Source: Methanolinea sp. UBA275 (GTDB taxonomy: Archaea; Halobacteriota; Methanomicrobia; Methanomicrobiales; Methanospirillaceae). Taken from it: a stretch of 17,464 nt of DNA. The stretch is taken from contig DAWU01000037.1 of the NCBI GenBank assembly GCA_002506105.1, positions 1 through 17,464 of the forward strand. The letters are read 5' to 3'. The notes beneath the pieces are model-generated. The model ran no database searches. It saw nothing but the letters and a program-made list of their open reading frames with translations, and was not told the origin of the DNA. This document shows, piece after piece, positions 1 through 8,551 of this stretch (its first letter is position 1; each line of letters begins with the position of its first letter). The position numbers were made by a program, and so were the translations under genes.

Positions 1-3000
1 GAAACACCGGTAGTGGTTGAGGAAGAGGGGGGCTCCCTTATCCAGGAAATCCCTGCTGAAGTGGCCAATACCACGATTATCGAAGATTCCTCCTCCGTCC
101 AGGTCTCAAATGAGAACCAGACAGTTATCACCGAATCGGATGGACTGGTGTCCGTTGCGGTCCAGGAAACAACGAACCAGACGGGGGTAGAAACATCAGG
201 GTCTTTCCAGATCGCCGGGGATACCAATCACACCGTTGTGGACGAGTTCTCTCCCTTACAGATCTCAAATGAGAACCAGACAGTTGTAATCCAATCTAGT
301 GGGTTGGCATCACTTGCAGGCCAGGAGACTACGAACCAGACGGTGGCAGAAAACACAGGGTCTTTCCAGAACCCTGGGGCATCCAACCTCACGTACGAAC
401 AGGGCAACCTGACCGTTGACTCTGTAATCAGCGGCCCGGTGCTTCTCTCCAACGAATCCCTTGCCATTGGAACGGAGAACATCACAACATCGGTAGTAAC
501 AGGGGCAATAGGGCTCTCTGCAAACCAGACGCTCCTTTCGCCAGAATCAAATGGAACCTCCTTCTCCTGCATAGAATCGAATGCCACCCAGAACCAGTTG
601 CCCTATGGTCTTCATGACCCGCCGCTGAATGGTACCAACTGGGAAGGATCAGGGGGCTCACACTACTGGAATATTACCTCCCCCGGGTATTATCCCATTG
701 ACTGGTTCAACGATGCCACGAATTTCACGGGAAACACGTTCAGCACCTCCAACTCCTTTGCAGTCCTCGTGAGAGCCTCCAACGTCGTCCTCGACGGGAT
801 GGGACTCATCGTCCAGGGTACTGCCGGAGCGATATTTGGCATCCTCGTGGATGGGGGCAGTCAGAATGTCCAGGTCTCCAACTTCTCGATAACTGACATG
901 GTGTACGGGGTTTATTATGATGCGGTCTCTTTCGATCCTGACAATATCGATGGAGGTGGAGAACTTCCCGCATCTCCAGTCCCAAACAGAATCTCTGACA
1001 TCCATGTATTCGATAACACCTATGGAGTCTATGTGAAGAATTGCGACGACGTTACAATAGCGGACGTTGAGGCGGTCAACAACACCAACACGGGGATATA
1101 CGTTATTAGTTCGGATAACATTGCTGTGACGGACAGTACTGCGAGCAACATTCTTGGATCATCTGCGCAGAATTATGGAATACAGATAATTTCTTCCACC
1201 AATTCTACCCTTTTACGAAATATCGCCGATGATAATTATGACGCGGGAATCAACGTTACAGGCGCGTTCAATATCACTGTTGCCGATAGCATTGCAGGTA
1301 ATTTATTTTCAGCGAAGCGACAGGATTATGGAATTCGGTTGATTGCATCCAATCACACATTGGTTGAGCACAATACTGCAAGCAACAATACCCTCACCGG
1401 GATCTACATTTCAGGTTCGGATAACATTACAGTCCTGAATAATATCGCAAATAACACCCTCGGTTCAAATGTCCAGGATTACGGGATTCAGCTCCTCTCA
1501 TCCAATGATTCGGTCATCGCCTGGAATACTGTGATGAACAATACCTATACGGGAATCTATGTCACCGGTTCGGACAATATCACCGTCACAAATAATGAAG
1601 CGGGAAATTACCCAGGAACCAGTCAACAGCAGTATGGGATCAGGTTCCTGTCATCCACTGATTCCGTGATATCGTGGAATTCCGTGATGAATAATACCAA
1701 CACGGGAATTTATGTCACCGGTTCGGAGAACATAACAGTGAATGATAATATTGCGGGCAACAATCCAGGTTCGAGTCAACAGGATTACGGAATTCAGTTC
1801 ATTTCGTCTAAAAATGCCACTATCGCAAGAAATACTGTAAATGATAATATTTTGGGAGGAATCAATGTCACTGGTTCGGACAATATCACTGTCACTGACA
1901 ATGTCGCGGGCAATACCCTTGCGACCAATCTCCAGGATTACGGTATCCAGTTGATTTCATCCAATAATTCTATTATTACACGCAATTTTGCGAGCAATAA
2001 TACCAATACCGGGATATACGTCACCGGTTCGGATAATATAATAGTAACCGACAACCTTGCGAGCAACAGGTTCGGGTTAAGCGTACAGAATTACGGAATC
2101 TTGTTCATTTCATCCAGTAATTCGCTTATTGCACGTAATTCTGCAAATGATAATTACAATGCCGGGATATATGTCACTGGTTCGAACAATATTTCAGTGA
2201 CCGATAATGATGTGAGTAATCTCTTTGCGTTGAATTTCCGGGATTACGGAATCCAGTTTGTTTCAACCAACAACTCTTTTATTGCAAATAATACAGCAAA
2301 TGACCACTACCATGCAGGTATCTATCTACAGTCCTCCAATAACAATACCCTCTCGTATAATAATGCAAGCAATGTGAACAGCAACAGCAATCAGGATTAT
2401 GGAATCCGGCTTATCAGTTCTCATAATAATACAATCGAGTTTAGCAATACCACCAACAATGCCATTTCCGGGATTTCCATCCAGTATTCTGAGAACAATA
2501 CCCTCTTCAATAATATTGCAGGGAATAGGATTGGCACGACAATACAGGATTATGGCATCCATCTGCTGGGATCGACCAATAACAATCTGACCGGAAACCA
2601 GCTGACCCGGAATTTACAACAGGGGGTCTATCTCCAGAATTCCGATGGGAACACCCTTTTTGACAACAATGCCAGCATTAATTCCCAGAATGGCTTCCTG
2701 CTCCAGGGTTCGAATTATAACCTCCTGATGGGGAATTTTGGGAACGGAAATACACAAAACGGGACTGGCTTCACTGCCTCTAATTCAAACAGGCTGGAAG
2801 GCAATACCTTCAACCAGAACGGGCATGGGATTAATATCAATCCCTCAAGCCAGAATAACGAAGTGATCGGGAACAATGCAAGTGCCAACACCTACAGTGG
2901 AATAGTTGCCTATGGTCAAACAGGGATGAATATCATTGGCAATAATGCGAGTGAGAATAAGAATAGCGGGATCTTGGTTAGCGGGGGTTCAGGCAATAAC

Positions 3001-4725
3001 CTGACCGGCAACCAGTTTATTCAAAACACCCAGCACGGGATCTATCTCCTTAATTCGCAGGGTAACACTCTTTTTGGCAACAACGCCAGCCTCAACAAAC
3101 AAAATGGAATTCAGGTAAGCGGGGGTTCTGAGAATAATCTCACAGGAAATATCCTGACAGAGAATATTGCGACCGGGAACCAACAGGACGGGTACAACCT
3201 GACAGGATCGAGTGGAAACACCCTGGAGGACAACATTGCGATGCAGAACGGGTTGAATGGGATTGGGCTGTATAATTCGAACAATAATATCGTCGATAAG
3301 AATATTGTGATGGAAAACCATCAAAACGGATTTTTCATAGATCCATCCGAATACAACACGATTATCGCGAATACGGCGGTCGGAAACAGCATCGACGGTT
3401 TCAGGATCCTTTTATCAGACAGGAACACGCTGGAGGACAACGTTGCGATCCTGAACGGGTTGAATGGGATTGGGCTGTATTCCTCGAGTATGAACACCCT
3501 CTTCAACAACACCGCGGAGTTGAACCGGGAGAACGGATTCCTTCTCGAAAAATCGAATAATAGTACCCTGACTTCGAATACTGCACGCGGGAATGCAGAT
3601 AGCGGATTCCTGGTGTTTGAGTCCCAGGGTGATGACCTGACTGCGAACGCTGCATCAGGAAACGGGCAGAACGGTATCTGGCTTGAGGGAGCCTCATCAA
3701 ATGATGTGACCAGGAATGTAGTCTCCGGCAATCATGTCGGTATGCGCCTCGATGATGCGTCCCGGAACACCCTCGGTGGCAACACCATCACCGGGAATAG
3801 CGTTGCCGGTATACGCCTCGAGAATTCCGGGGACAACCTCATCTACAACAATTACTTCAACAACTGGGATAACACGGAATTCGGCACTTCTGTACTTCCT
3901 AATACCTGGAATGTCCCTCAGACGTATGGCCAGAACATCATCGGGTGTTCGTACCTTGGTGGAAACTACTGGGCAAGGCCAGACGGAACCGGGTGGTCCC
4001 AGGTGACCCCCGTGAACGAATTTGGGTTTACAAGCCCCCTTGTCCTCGCCCCGGGAAATATTGATTATCTCCCGCTCGGTACATATCGACCCGAGCCCGA
4101 TTATCAAGGTTATTCCCCAGGCATGATCCGCTCCCACAGAGCGCTCTATGACTCGAAGTTCATTTCCAACACCATTCCACCATCCATATACTCCTGCGCC
4201 AGTTTCCCGGTTTCCATGATAGTCAACAATACCGGTTCAGCAGGCTGGATTGGACCTTACGTAGGGCTCGCAGCCTACAACGATGCAGCGAAACAGTTCA
4301 GCCCAGTGCGTGTCCCGCTCGACGATGGGAGTTATGTGGGGTCAGAAAAGGTTCAGACCTTTACCTTTGATCTCCAGGCTCCCTGCACCCCCGGGACCTA
4401 TACACTTCAATACTCCATGATCCATGGACAGGACATCTACTTTGGCGAAGTGCTTGAAGTGATCATAACCGTCGAGCAATCCAACGGATCCTTCAATGGG
4501 ACCTCCCTCACAAAAACGAGGGTCATACAGCTGATTCCGGACATAGACAAGATTCTAGCCCCTACGCAGCCATCGGCAGCCATCATGGGCTTCCGGGAGG
4601 ATATACATTCCGGGGGTTCTGCATCCATCCAGGATACCAATATCTCATCACTCCGGTCGAGAGGGATCACAGACGAGATGAAGGAGAAGATAATCGCCCT
4701 CCGCGAGAAGAGTGCCACCAGGTAA
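1..4725 (+). CDS. Giant NosD-like right-handed beta-helix surface protein, 5' end cut by window
   Basis: The frame is open from base 1 with no stop or signal peptide, so the gene starts upstream; the first in-window GTG (13) is not a credible start. Order of parts (residues counted from base 13): a Thr/Asn/Ser-rich N-terminal stretch with a tandem 53-residue repeat (about 30-137); a beta-helix entry segment typical of NosD/periplasmic copper-binding-like proteins (about 195-330); eleven 51-residue repeats; about fifteen ordinary 22-24-residue parallel beta-helix coils (xNxxxGI/N-x-A-x-N type, about 870-1290); a cap with WN-x-GGNYW-like sequence (about 1310-1350); and a C-terminal Ig-like domain (about 1385-1490) resembling NBR1-type Ig domains. 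There are very many N-x-S/T sequons, fitting archaeal surface N-glycosylation. No C-terminal membrane anchor or sorting tail is seen. Such proteins are usually secreted or cell-surface; a carbohydrate or adhesion role is inference. Confidence 0.9.
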   Translation, partial: ETPVVVEEEGGSLIQEIPAEVANTTIIEDSSSVQVSNENQTVITESDGLVSVAVQETTNQTGVETSGSFQIAGDTNHTVVDEFSPLQISNENQTVVIQSSGLASLAGQETTNQTVAENTGSFQNPGASNLTYEQGNLTVDSVISGPVLLSNESLAIGTENITTSVVTGAIGLSANQTLLSPESNGTSFSCIESNATQNQLPYGLHDPPLNGTNWEGSGGSHYWNITSPGYYPIDWFNDATNFTGNTFSTSNSFAVLVRASNVVLDGMGLIVQGTAGAIFGILVDGGSQNVQVSNFSITDMVYGVYYDAVSFDPDNIDGGGELPASPVPNRISDIHVFDNTYGVYVKNCDDVTIADVEAVNNTNTGIYVISSDNIAVTDSTASNILGSSAQNYGIQIISSTNSTLLRNIADDNYDAGINVTGAFNITVADSIAGNLFSAKRQDYGIRLIASNHTLVEHNTASNNTLTGIYISGSDNITVLNNIANNTLGSNVQDYGIQLLSSNDSVIAWNTVMNNTYTGIYVTGSDNITVTNNEAGNYPGTSQQQYGIRFLSSTDSVISWNSVMNNTNTGIYVTGSENITVNDNIAGNNPGSSQQDYGIQFISSKNATIARNTVNDNILGGINVTGSDNITVTDNVAGNTLATNLQDYGIQLISSNNSIITRNFASNNTNTGIYVTGSDNIIVTDNLASNRFGLSVQNYGILFISSSNSLIARNSANDNYNAGIYVTGSNNISVTDNDVSNLFALNFRDYGIQFVSTNNSFIANNTANDHYHAGIYLQSSNNNTLSYNNASNVNSNSNQDYGIRLISSHNNTIEFSNTTNNAISGISIQYSENNTLFNNIAGNRIGTTIQDYGIHLLGSTNNNLTGNQLTRNLQQGVYLQNSDGNTLFDNNASINSQNGFLLQGSNYNLLMGNFGNGNTQNGTGFTASNSNRLEGNTFNQNGHGININPSSQNNEVIGNNASANTYSGIVAYGQTGMNIIGNNASENKNSGILVSGGSGNNLTGNQFIQNTQHGIYLLNSQGNTLFGNNASLNKQNGIQVSGGSENNLTGNILTENIATGNQQDGYNLTGSSGNTLEDNIAMQNGLNGIGLYNSNNNIVDKNIVMENHQNGFFIDPSEYNTIIANTAVGNSIDGFRILLSDRNTLEDNVAILNGLNGIGLYSSSMNTLFNNTAELNRENGFLLEKSNNSTLTSNTARGNADSGFLVFESQGDDLTANAASGNGQNGIWLEGASSNDVTRNVVSGNHVGMRLDDASRNTLGGNTITGNSVAGIRLENSGDNLIYNNYFNNWDNTEFGTSVLPNTWNVPQTYGQNIIGCSYLGGNYWARPDGTGWSQVTPVNEFGFTSPLVLAPGNIDYLPLGTYRPEPDYQGYSPGMIRSHRALYDSKFISNTIPPSIYSCASFPVSMIVNNTGSAGWIGPYVGLAAYNDAAKQFSPVRVPLDDGSYVGSEKVQTFTFDLQAPCTPGTYTLQYSMIHGQDIYFGEVLEVIITVEQSNGSFNGTSLTKTRVIQLIPDIDKILAPTQPSAAIMGFREDIHSGGSASIQDTNISSLRSRGITDEMKEKIIALREKSATR
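104..421 (+). repeat. Tandem 159-bp (53-residue) repeat, two copies
   Basis: Two in-frame copies begin at 104 and 263 with the shared string TCTCAAATGAGAACCAGACA. The encoded segments share V/I-SNENQTV, ETTNQT and GSFQ. They lie in the flexible N-terminal part before the beta-helix and look like a linker or stalk expanded by duplication. Copy two diverges towards its end. Confidence 0.75.
1021..2622 (+). repeat. Coding array with 153-bp period, 11 units
   Basis: The Tyr codon of the conserved [QN]-[DNQ]-Y-G-I motif recurs at 1021, 1174, 1327, 1480, 1633, 1786, 1939, 2092, 2245, 2398 and 2551, exactly 153 bp apart with no indel; the first unit, NTYGVYV, is more divergent. Each 51-residue unit is two beta-helix coils: a 28-residue coil (GIYVTGSDNITVTDN type, with an extra loop) and a 23-residue coil (GIQLISSNNS type). 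After 2622 the period falls to single coils of about 23 residues. Confidence 0.9.
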
Positions 4726-4950
4726 TCCCGTTTTTCCATGCACATACTACCATATAACTGAGGATCTATCAGGTTCAATTCTCATTGAGAGACTTTATCT
4801 CCCTTTTATTGTGTATGATAAAGTAAGAATGGTGTTTGATACCCATACAGTTGTTCTCCTCTCACTGATACGTGGCCTGCTCGCCCGCATATTCCAATGG
4901 TACTGGAAGACTCAGATCGCGAATCACGGTTTTCTGGGGAGGTGCATGGA
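4726..4950. other. Intergenic region before the histidine kinase
   Basis: These 225 bases hold no convincing gene. A short T run (about 4731-4735) follows the beta-helix stop. An imperfect AT-rich stretch around 4793-4815 could hold a promoter for the kinase, but no clear BRE/TATA pair stands out. The ribosome binding site GGGGAGGTG of the next gene sits at its end (4936-4944). Confidence 0.4.
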
Positions 4951-7089
4951 ATGAAGTCCTCTCTTCTTCCTTCAGTCACCATGACAGAGGCCCGGTGGAA
5001 ACTGCTGATAGCCGCATTCTCCTGTATCGCCGTTCTTCTTACCATTTACTGTCTTTCGCAGGGAATCACCATCATTTTCATGCATTTCTACTATATTCCA
5101 ATCGTTCTTCTCGCGTATCATTACCGGAGGAAGGGATTTTTAGGGATCCTCCTCCTTGCCCTGGCCTACCTGGCCCTCGTGAGTGTGTATGGTTGGGGAG
5201 ACTGGACGATTCTTGCAGGAGCCGTCGTGCGGGCATTCGTGTTCCTTGCAATTGGCGCCCTCCTCATCTACCTCTCTGAGAACCTCGTCAGAACCCGTGA
5301 GGCCCTCGGCGAAAGCCTGCAGGTCCAGACAAGTATCATCCAGAATGCAAATGTCTGGCTCATGGTGCTCGACCACCATTCCAGAATCCTTGAATGGAAC
5401 ACTGCAGCGGAGACGATAAGCGGATATAAAGCCAGTGAAGTGATGGGAAAGAATGAAATCTGGAAATCCCTGTATCCGGAGGAGGAGTACCGCCGGGAAA
5501 TCACCGGGAACATCGCGGATATCATCAGGAATGAGGATTTTCTCGAGAACCTGAAGACCCGGATCACCTGTAAGGACGGATCGCAGAAGATCATCCTCTG
5601 GAATACAAAAAAACTCCCTCAGCAGGCAGAGTATCCGGACCGATTCATCGCAATAGGGATCGATGTCACCAGAACATCAGAGGCAGAAGAGAGGTTCCGG
5701 ACGCTCTTTGAGAACATGCTTGACGGTTTTGCTTATTGCCAGATGCTCTACAAAGATGGGAAGCCCGATGATTTTCTCTATCTCAGCGTGAACAGAGCGT
5801 TTGAAAAACTGACGGGCCTTACGGATGTAGTAGGAAAGCGGGCTACCGAAGCTATTCCTGCGATAAAAGAGGAGACCCCGGAACTTTTCGAAATCTACGC
5901 AAGGGTTGCCGAGACGGGGAATCCCGAACAGTTCGAGATCAATTTCACACCCCTCGATGTCCAGCTGTTCATCTCAGTGTACAGCCCTGAGAAAGGGTAT
6001 TTTGTTGCGATCTTCGAGAATATTACCGAACGCACGCGGGCAGAAGAGGCACTCAGGAAGAGCGAGGAGCAGCTTGCACTTGCCATTGAAGGATCAGGGG
6101 TGGGCCTCTGGGACTGGCATGTCCAGACAGGAGAGGTGGAGTATAATGAACGGTGGGCTGAGATTGCCGGTTACACTCTTGAGGAACTCGCACCTGTTTC
6201 GATCAATACCTGGACGAGGCTCTGCCATCCCGACGACCTGTCACGATCCGAACAGCTCCTGCGCGAGCATTTCGAGAAGCGGTCCCCAATGTATGAATGC
6301 GAGGCCCGGATCCGCCACAAGGATGGACGTTGGATCTGGATACTGGACCGGGGAACGGTGGTCGAGTGGGATGCAGAAGGACGACCGATCAGGATGACCG
6401 GGACCCATCTCGATATCAACACCCGGAAGCAGATCGAGGATGCGCTGCGGATGGCGAACAAGAAACTCAACCTCCTCTCCAGCATCACCCGCCATGATAT
6501 CATCAACCAGCTCGCAGCCCTTATGGGATACCTGGAACTCTCGGAGGACTACAAGGTCGACCCGACGCTCCAGACGTACCTTGACCGGATGAAGACAGTC
6601 TCCAGGGTGATCCAGAAACAGATCGACTTCACCCGCGTGTATCAGGACATTGGAGTTATAGAACCCACATGGCAGAATATCCATGCAACGATAACGCGGA
6701 TGGCTCAATCCCTGAACATGGGAGATGTCCGGATTGAGGAAACCGATACCGATGTGGAAGTTCTTGCGGACCCGCTATTCGAGAAGGTTTTTTACAACCT
6801 TTTTGACAATGCACTCCGGTATGGGGAGAAGATCACGAGGATCCGATGCACCAGCGAAAAGAGAGACGCGACCCTCCTCATCGTGGTCGAGGATGACGGG
6901 GTCGGTGTGTCATCCCAGGACAAGAACCGGATATTCGACCGTGGTTTCGGGAAGCATACGGGGTTTGGACTCTTCCTCTCCAAGGAGATTCTTGCGATCA
7001 CGGGCATCTCGATCACCGAGAACGGAGAGCCAGGGAAAGGAGCCCGGTTCGAGATCTCGGTTCCAATCGGCGGGTTCAGGTTTCCATAA
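4951..7089 (+). CDS. Membrane-bound PAS-domain sensor histidine kinase
   Basis: A 712-residue kinase. The ATG at 4951 is chosen because GGGGAGGTG ends 6 nt before it; the frame opens earlier with an ATG at 4897 that lacks such a site. Residues 16-110 form about four membrane helices, with HFYYIPIVLLAYHYRRKG between helices as in many methanogen sensors. Three PAS-like domains follow (about 122-235, 245-355 and 370-490; the last has the PAC-like HKDGRW and ends at DINTRKQIEDAL). The H-box SSITRHDIINQL places the likely phospho-accepting His at 515. The HATPase domain shows the N-box NLFDNALRYG (Asn620), the G1 box DDGVG (648-652) and a G2-like GFGLFLSKEI. No response regulator or receiver domain is visible nearby, so it is an orphan kinase in this window. 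The signal cannot be inferred. It converges on the malic enzyme with 18 bp between the genes. Confidence 0.92.
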   Translation: MKSSLLPSVTMTEARWKLLIAAFSCIAVLLTIYCLSQGITIIFMHFYYIPIVLLAYHYRRKGFLGILLLALAYLALVSVYGWGDWTILAGAVVRAFVFLAIGALLIYLSENLVRTREALGESLQVQTSIIQNANVWLMVLDHHSRILEWNTAAETISGYKASEVMGKNEIWKSLYPEEEYRREITGNIADIIRNEDFLENLKTRITCKDGSQKIILWNTKKLPQQAEYPDRFIAIGIDVTRTSEAEERFRTLFENMLDGFAYCQMLYKDGKPDDFLYLSVNRAFEKLTGLTDVVGKRATEAIPAIKEETPELFEIYARVAETGNPEQFEINFTPLDVQLFISVYSPEKGYFVAIFENITERTRAEEALRKSEEQLALAIEGSGVGLWDWHVQTGEVEYNERWAEIAGYTLEELAPVSINTWTRLCHPDDLSRSEQLLREHFEKRSPMYECEARIRHKDGRWIWILDRGTVVEWDAEGRPIRMTGTHLDINTRKQIEDALRMANKKLNLLSSITRHDIINQLAALMGYLELSEDYKVDPTLQTYLDRMKTVSRVIQKQIDFTRVYQDIGVIEPTWQNIHATITRMAQSLNMGDVRIEETDTDVEVLADPLFEKVFYNLFDNALRYGEKITRIRCTSEKRDATLLIVVEDDGVGVSSQDKNRIFDRGFGKHTGFGLFLSKEILAITGISITENGEPGKGARFEISVPIGGFRFP

Positions 7090-7107
7090 GCGAGAAAAAC
7101 CGGGAAA

Positions 7108-8352
7108 TCAGAGAGTGCGGGCGCACCCGCTCTCGATCGCAGCGTTGCGTACTGCTGCAGCGACTGCTTTTACCACGTTCCTGTTGAGGATCTGCGGGAG
7201 GAGGCGGTCTTTCCTCGGATACCTGACGAAACTGGCAAGTGCGTGGGCAGCAGCAACCTTCATCTCGTCCGAGATACCGGTTGCATGGACGTCGAGCGCA
7301 CCACGAAAGATCCCGGGGAACGCGAGTGCGTAATTGATCTGGTTGGGAAAATCATTCCGTCCCGTTGCGACGATTGCTGCCCCTGCCCGGAACGCGTCGG
7401 CAGGCATGATCTCAGGCATCGGATGTGCAAGGGCGAAGAGGATAGGATCGGGATTCATGGATCGCACCATGCCTGGTGTGATGATTCCCGGGACTGACAC
7501 CCCTATACAAGCATCTGCACCATCCATAGCGTCTGCGAGAGAGCCTTGCCGACCTGACAGGTTGGTCTCCTCAGCGATGATGAACTTGTATTTGTTACTG
7601 TATAATCCTTCACGGCGCCGGTGGATGATCCCCTGGGAATCACAGACGCAGATGTCATGCACGCTCCTGAAGAGGTCCGGGCTGTACCCGATGCATTTCA
7701 GCATCCGGGTAATAGCATACCCTGCGGCACCCGCTCCACAGATGACGATGTCCAGGTCTTCAAAGCGCTTTCCCGTCACCCTGCAGGCATTTATAATGGC
7801 AGCAAGGACAACAACCGCCGTCCCGTGCTGGTCGTCGTGCATGACAGGGATCCCAATATTCTGGAGCTTTTCTTCCAGTTCGAAGCACTTTGGCGCCGCG
7901 ATATCCTCGAGTGCAATACCCCCGAATACCGGGGCGATATTCTGCACGGAATCGGCGAATTCCGTGTGCGATCCTTCGAAGCAGATGGGGAAGGCATCAA
8001 TACCGGCGAGTTTCTTGAATAGGAGCGCCTTCCCCTCCATCACGGGTATGGCGGCGACTCCCCCGATGTTCCCGAGGGAGAGCACACGTGACCCGTCTGT
8101 AACGATCGCGATAGTGTTTGCTTTCAGCGTGTATTTGTATGCGAGATCCCTGTTCCGTGCGATCTCCCTGCAGACCTCAGCGACTCCCGGGGTATATGCA
8201 AGCGCAAGGTCGTGCCGGGTCGCCAGGGGAACCTTTGAGAAAACCTCTATCTTCCCGTGATACTTCTCGTGAAGTTCAAGGGACTCTTCATAAATATTCC
8301 CTGGTTTTCTGTCTCCGGCCAGGATCCCAACCCCCGTACTATCTGGTTGCAT
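7108..8352 (-). CDS. NAD(P)-dependent malic enzyme (malate to pyruvate + CO2)
   Basis: A 414-residue protein, the usual length for short prokaryotic malic enzymes. It shows YTPGVAEVC (Tyr53), the core TDGSRVLSLGNIGGVAAIPVMEGKA with the likely catalytic Lys108, metal-site residues Glu149-Asp150 and Asp174 (in HDDQHGTA), and a Rossmann motif CGAGAAG (205-211). VSVPGIIT and FALAHPMPEI follow. The family oxidatively decarboxylates malate in the cytoplasm, linking C4 acids to pyruvate and NAD(P)H. The start is the first ATG after an in-frame stop (8368-8370). The nearest GGAGG lies too far away (about 24 nt), so the start signal is weak. Oddity: the family's usual ALANPxPE motif reads ALAHPMPE here, Asn replaced by His. 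The gene is divergent from the hydrolase at 8552. Confidence 0.95.
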   Translation of the reverse strand: MQPDSTGVGILAGDRKPGNIYEESLELHEKYHGKIEVFSKVPLATRHDLALAYTPGVAEVCREIARNRDLAYKYTLKANTIAIVTDGSRVLSLGNIGGVAAIPVMEGKALLFKKLAGIDAFPICFEGSHTEFADSVQNIAPVFGGIALEDIAAPKCFELEEKLQNIGIPVMHDDQHGTAVVVLAAIINACRVTGKRFEDLDIVICGAGAAGYAITRMLKCIGYSPDLFRSVHDICVCDSQGIIHRRREGLYSNKYKFIIAEETNLSGRQGSLADAMDGADACIGVSVPGIITPGMVRSMNPDPILFALAHPMPEIMPADAFRAGAAIVATGRNDFPNQINYALAFPGIFRGALDVHATGISDEMKVAAAHALASFVRYPRKDRLLPQILNRNVVKAVAAAVRNAAIESGCARTL

Positions 8353-8414
8353 CTCATGTACATATTGCTACCTGTTCCTCCGGAAAGATGCCCCCCTAAT
8401 CTCATGAATGCAGG

Positions 8415-8424
8415 ATGGTGATAA
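8415..8424 (-). promoter_or_regulatory. Possible promoter of the malic enzyme gene
   Basis: On the minus strand the sequence reads GGAGGTTTATCACC. A GGTTTATC box lies about 65 nt before the start codon, which would give an untranslated leader of roughly 40 nt. This is a weak match to archaeal TATA elements and is offered only as a candidate. Confidence 0.25.
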
Positions 8425-8430
8425 ACCTCC

Positions 8431-8456
8431 AGGATGAGGGGAATCCCTGTGATCCT
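8431..8456. repeat. Nested inverted repeat in the divergent intergenic region
   Basis: AGGAT at 8431-8435 pairs with ATCCT at 8452-8456, and inside it AGGG at 8437-8440 pairs with CCCT at 8445-8448 around GAAT. It lies between the divergent malic enzyme and hydrolase genes and could be a regulator site or an RNA hairpin. Arms this short can arise by chance. Confidence 0.35.
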
Positions 8457-8551
8457 GTGCGAGAGGTGCCAGAAATGGGATGGTTCAAGGTACAGGTGTG
8501 AGGGGGGGGATCGCCCTGTTTTTTCATCTTTCCCGCACAACGTGGAAGAAG

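Noticed and set aside
1021..2622. Regularly spaced repeats as a possible CRISPR array
   Set aside because: The period is 153 bp, the whole unit is repeated and coding, and there are no unique spacers or cas genes.
3697..4137. 146-codon minus-strand frame
   Set aside because: Antisense to the beta-helix gene, with no start signal or recognisable domain.
4780..4790. Short palindrome TCTCATTGAGA upstream of the kinase
   Set aside because: Five-base arms are expected by chance at this length, and no promoter element is clearly placed next to it.
6725..7333. 202-codon plus-strand frame
   Set aside because: It runs in another frame through the kinase ATPase domain and then antisense to malic enzyme; Arg/Ser rich, with no domain.
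7334..8260. 308-codon open frame on the plus strand
   Set aside because: It is wholly antisense to the malic enzyme, whose motifs are intact; its Ser/Pro/Arg-rich composition is typical of a shadow frame in GC-rich DNA.
8480..8551. 24-residue N-terminal extension of the hydrolase
   Set aside because: The extension has no counterpart in the fold, whose first strand begins at MQVTFLGTNG.
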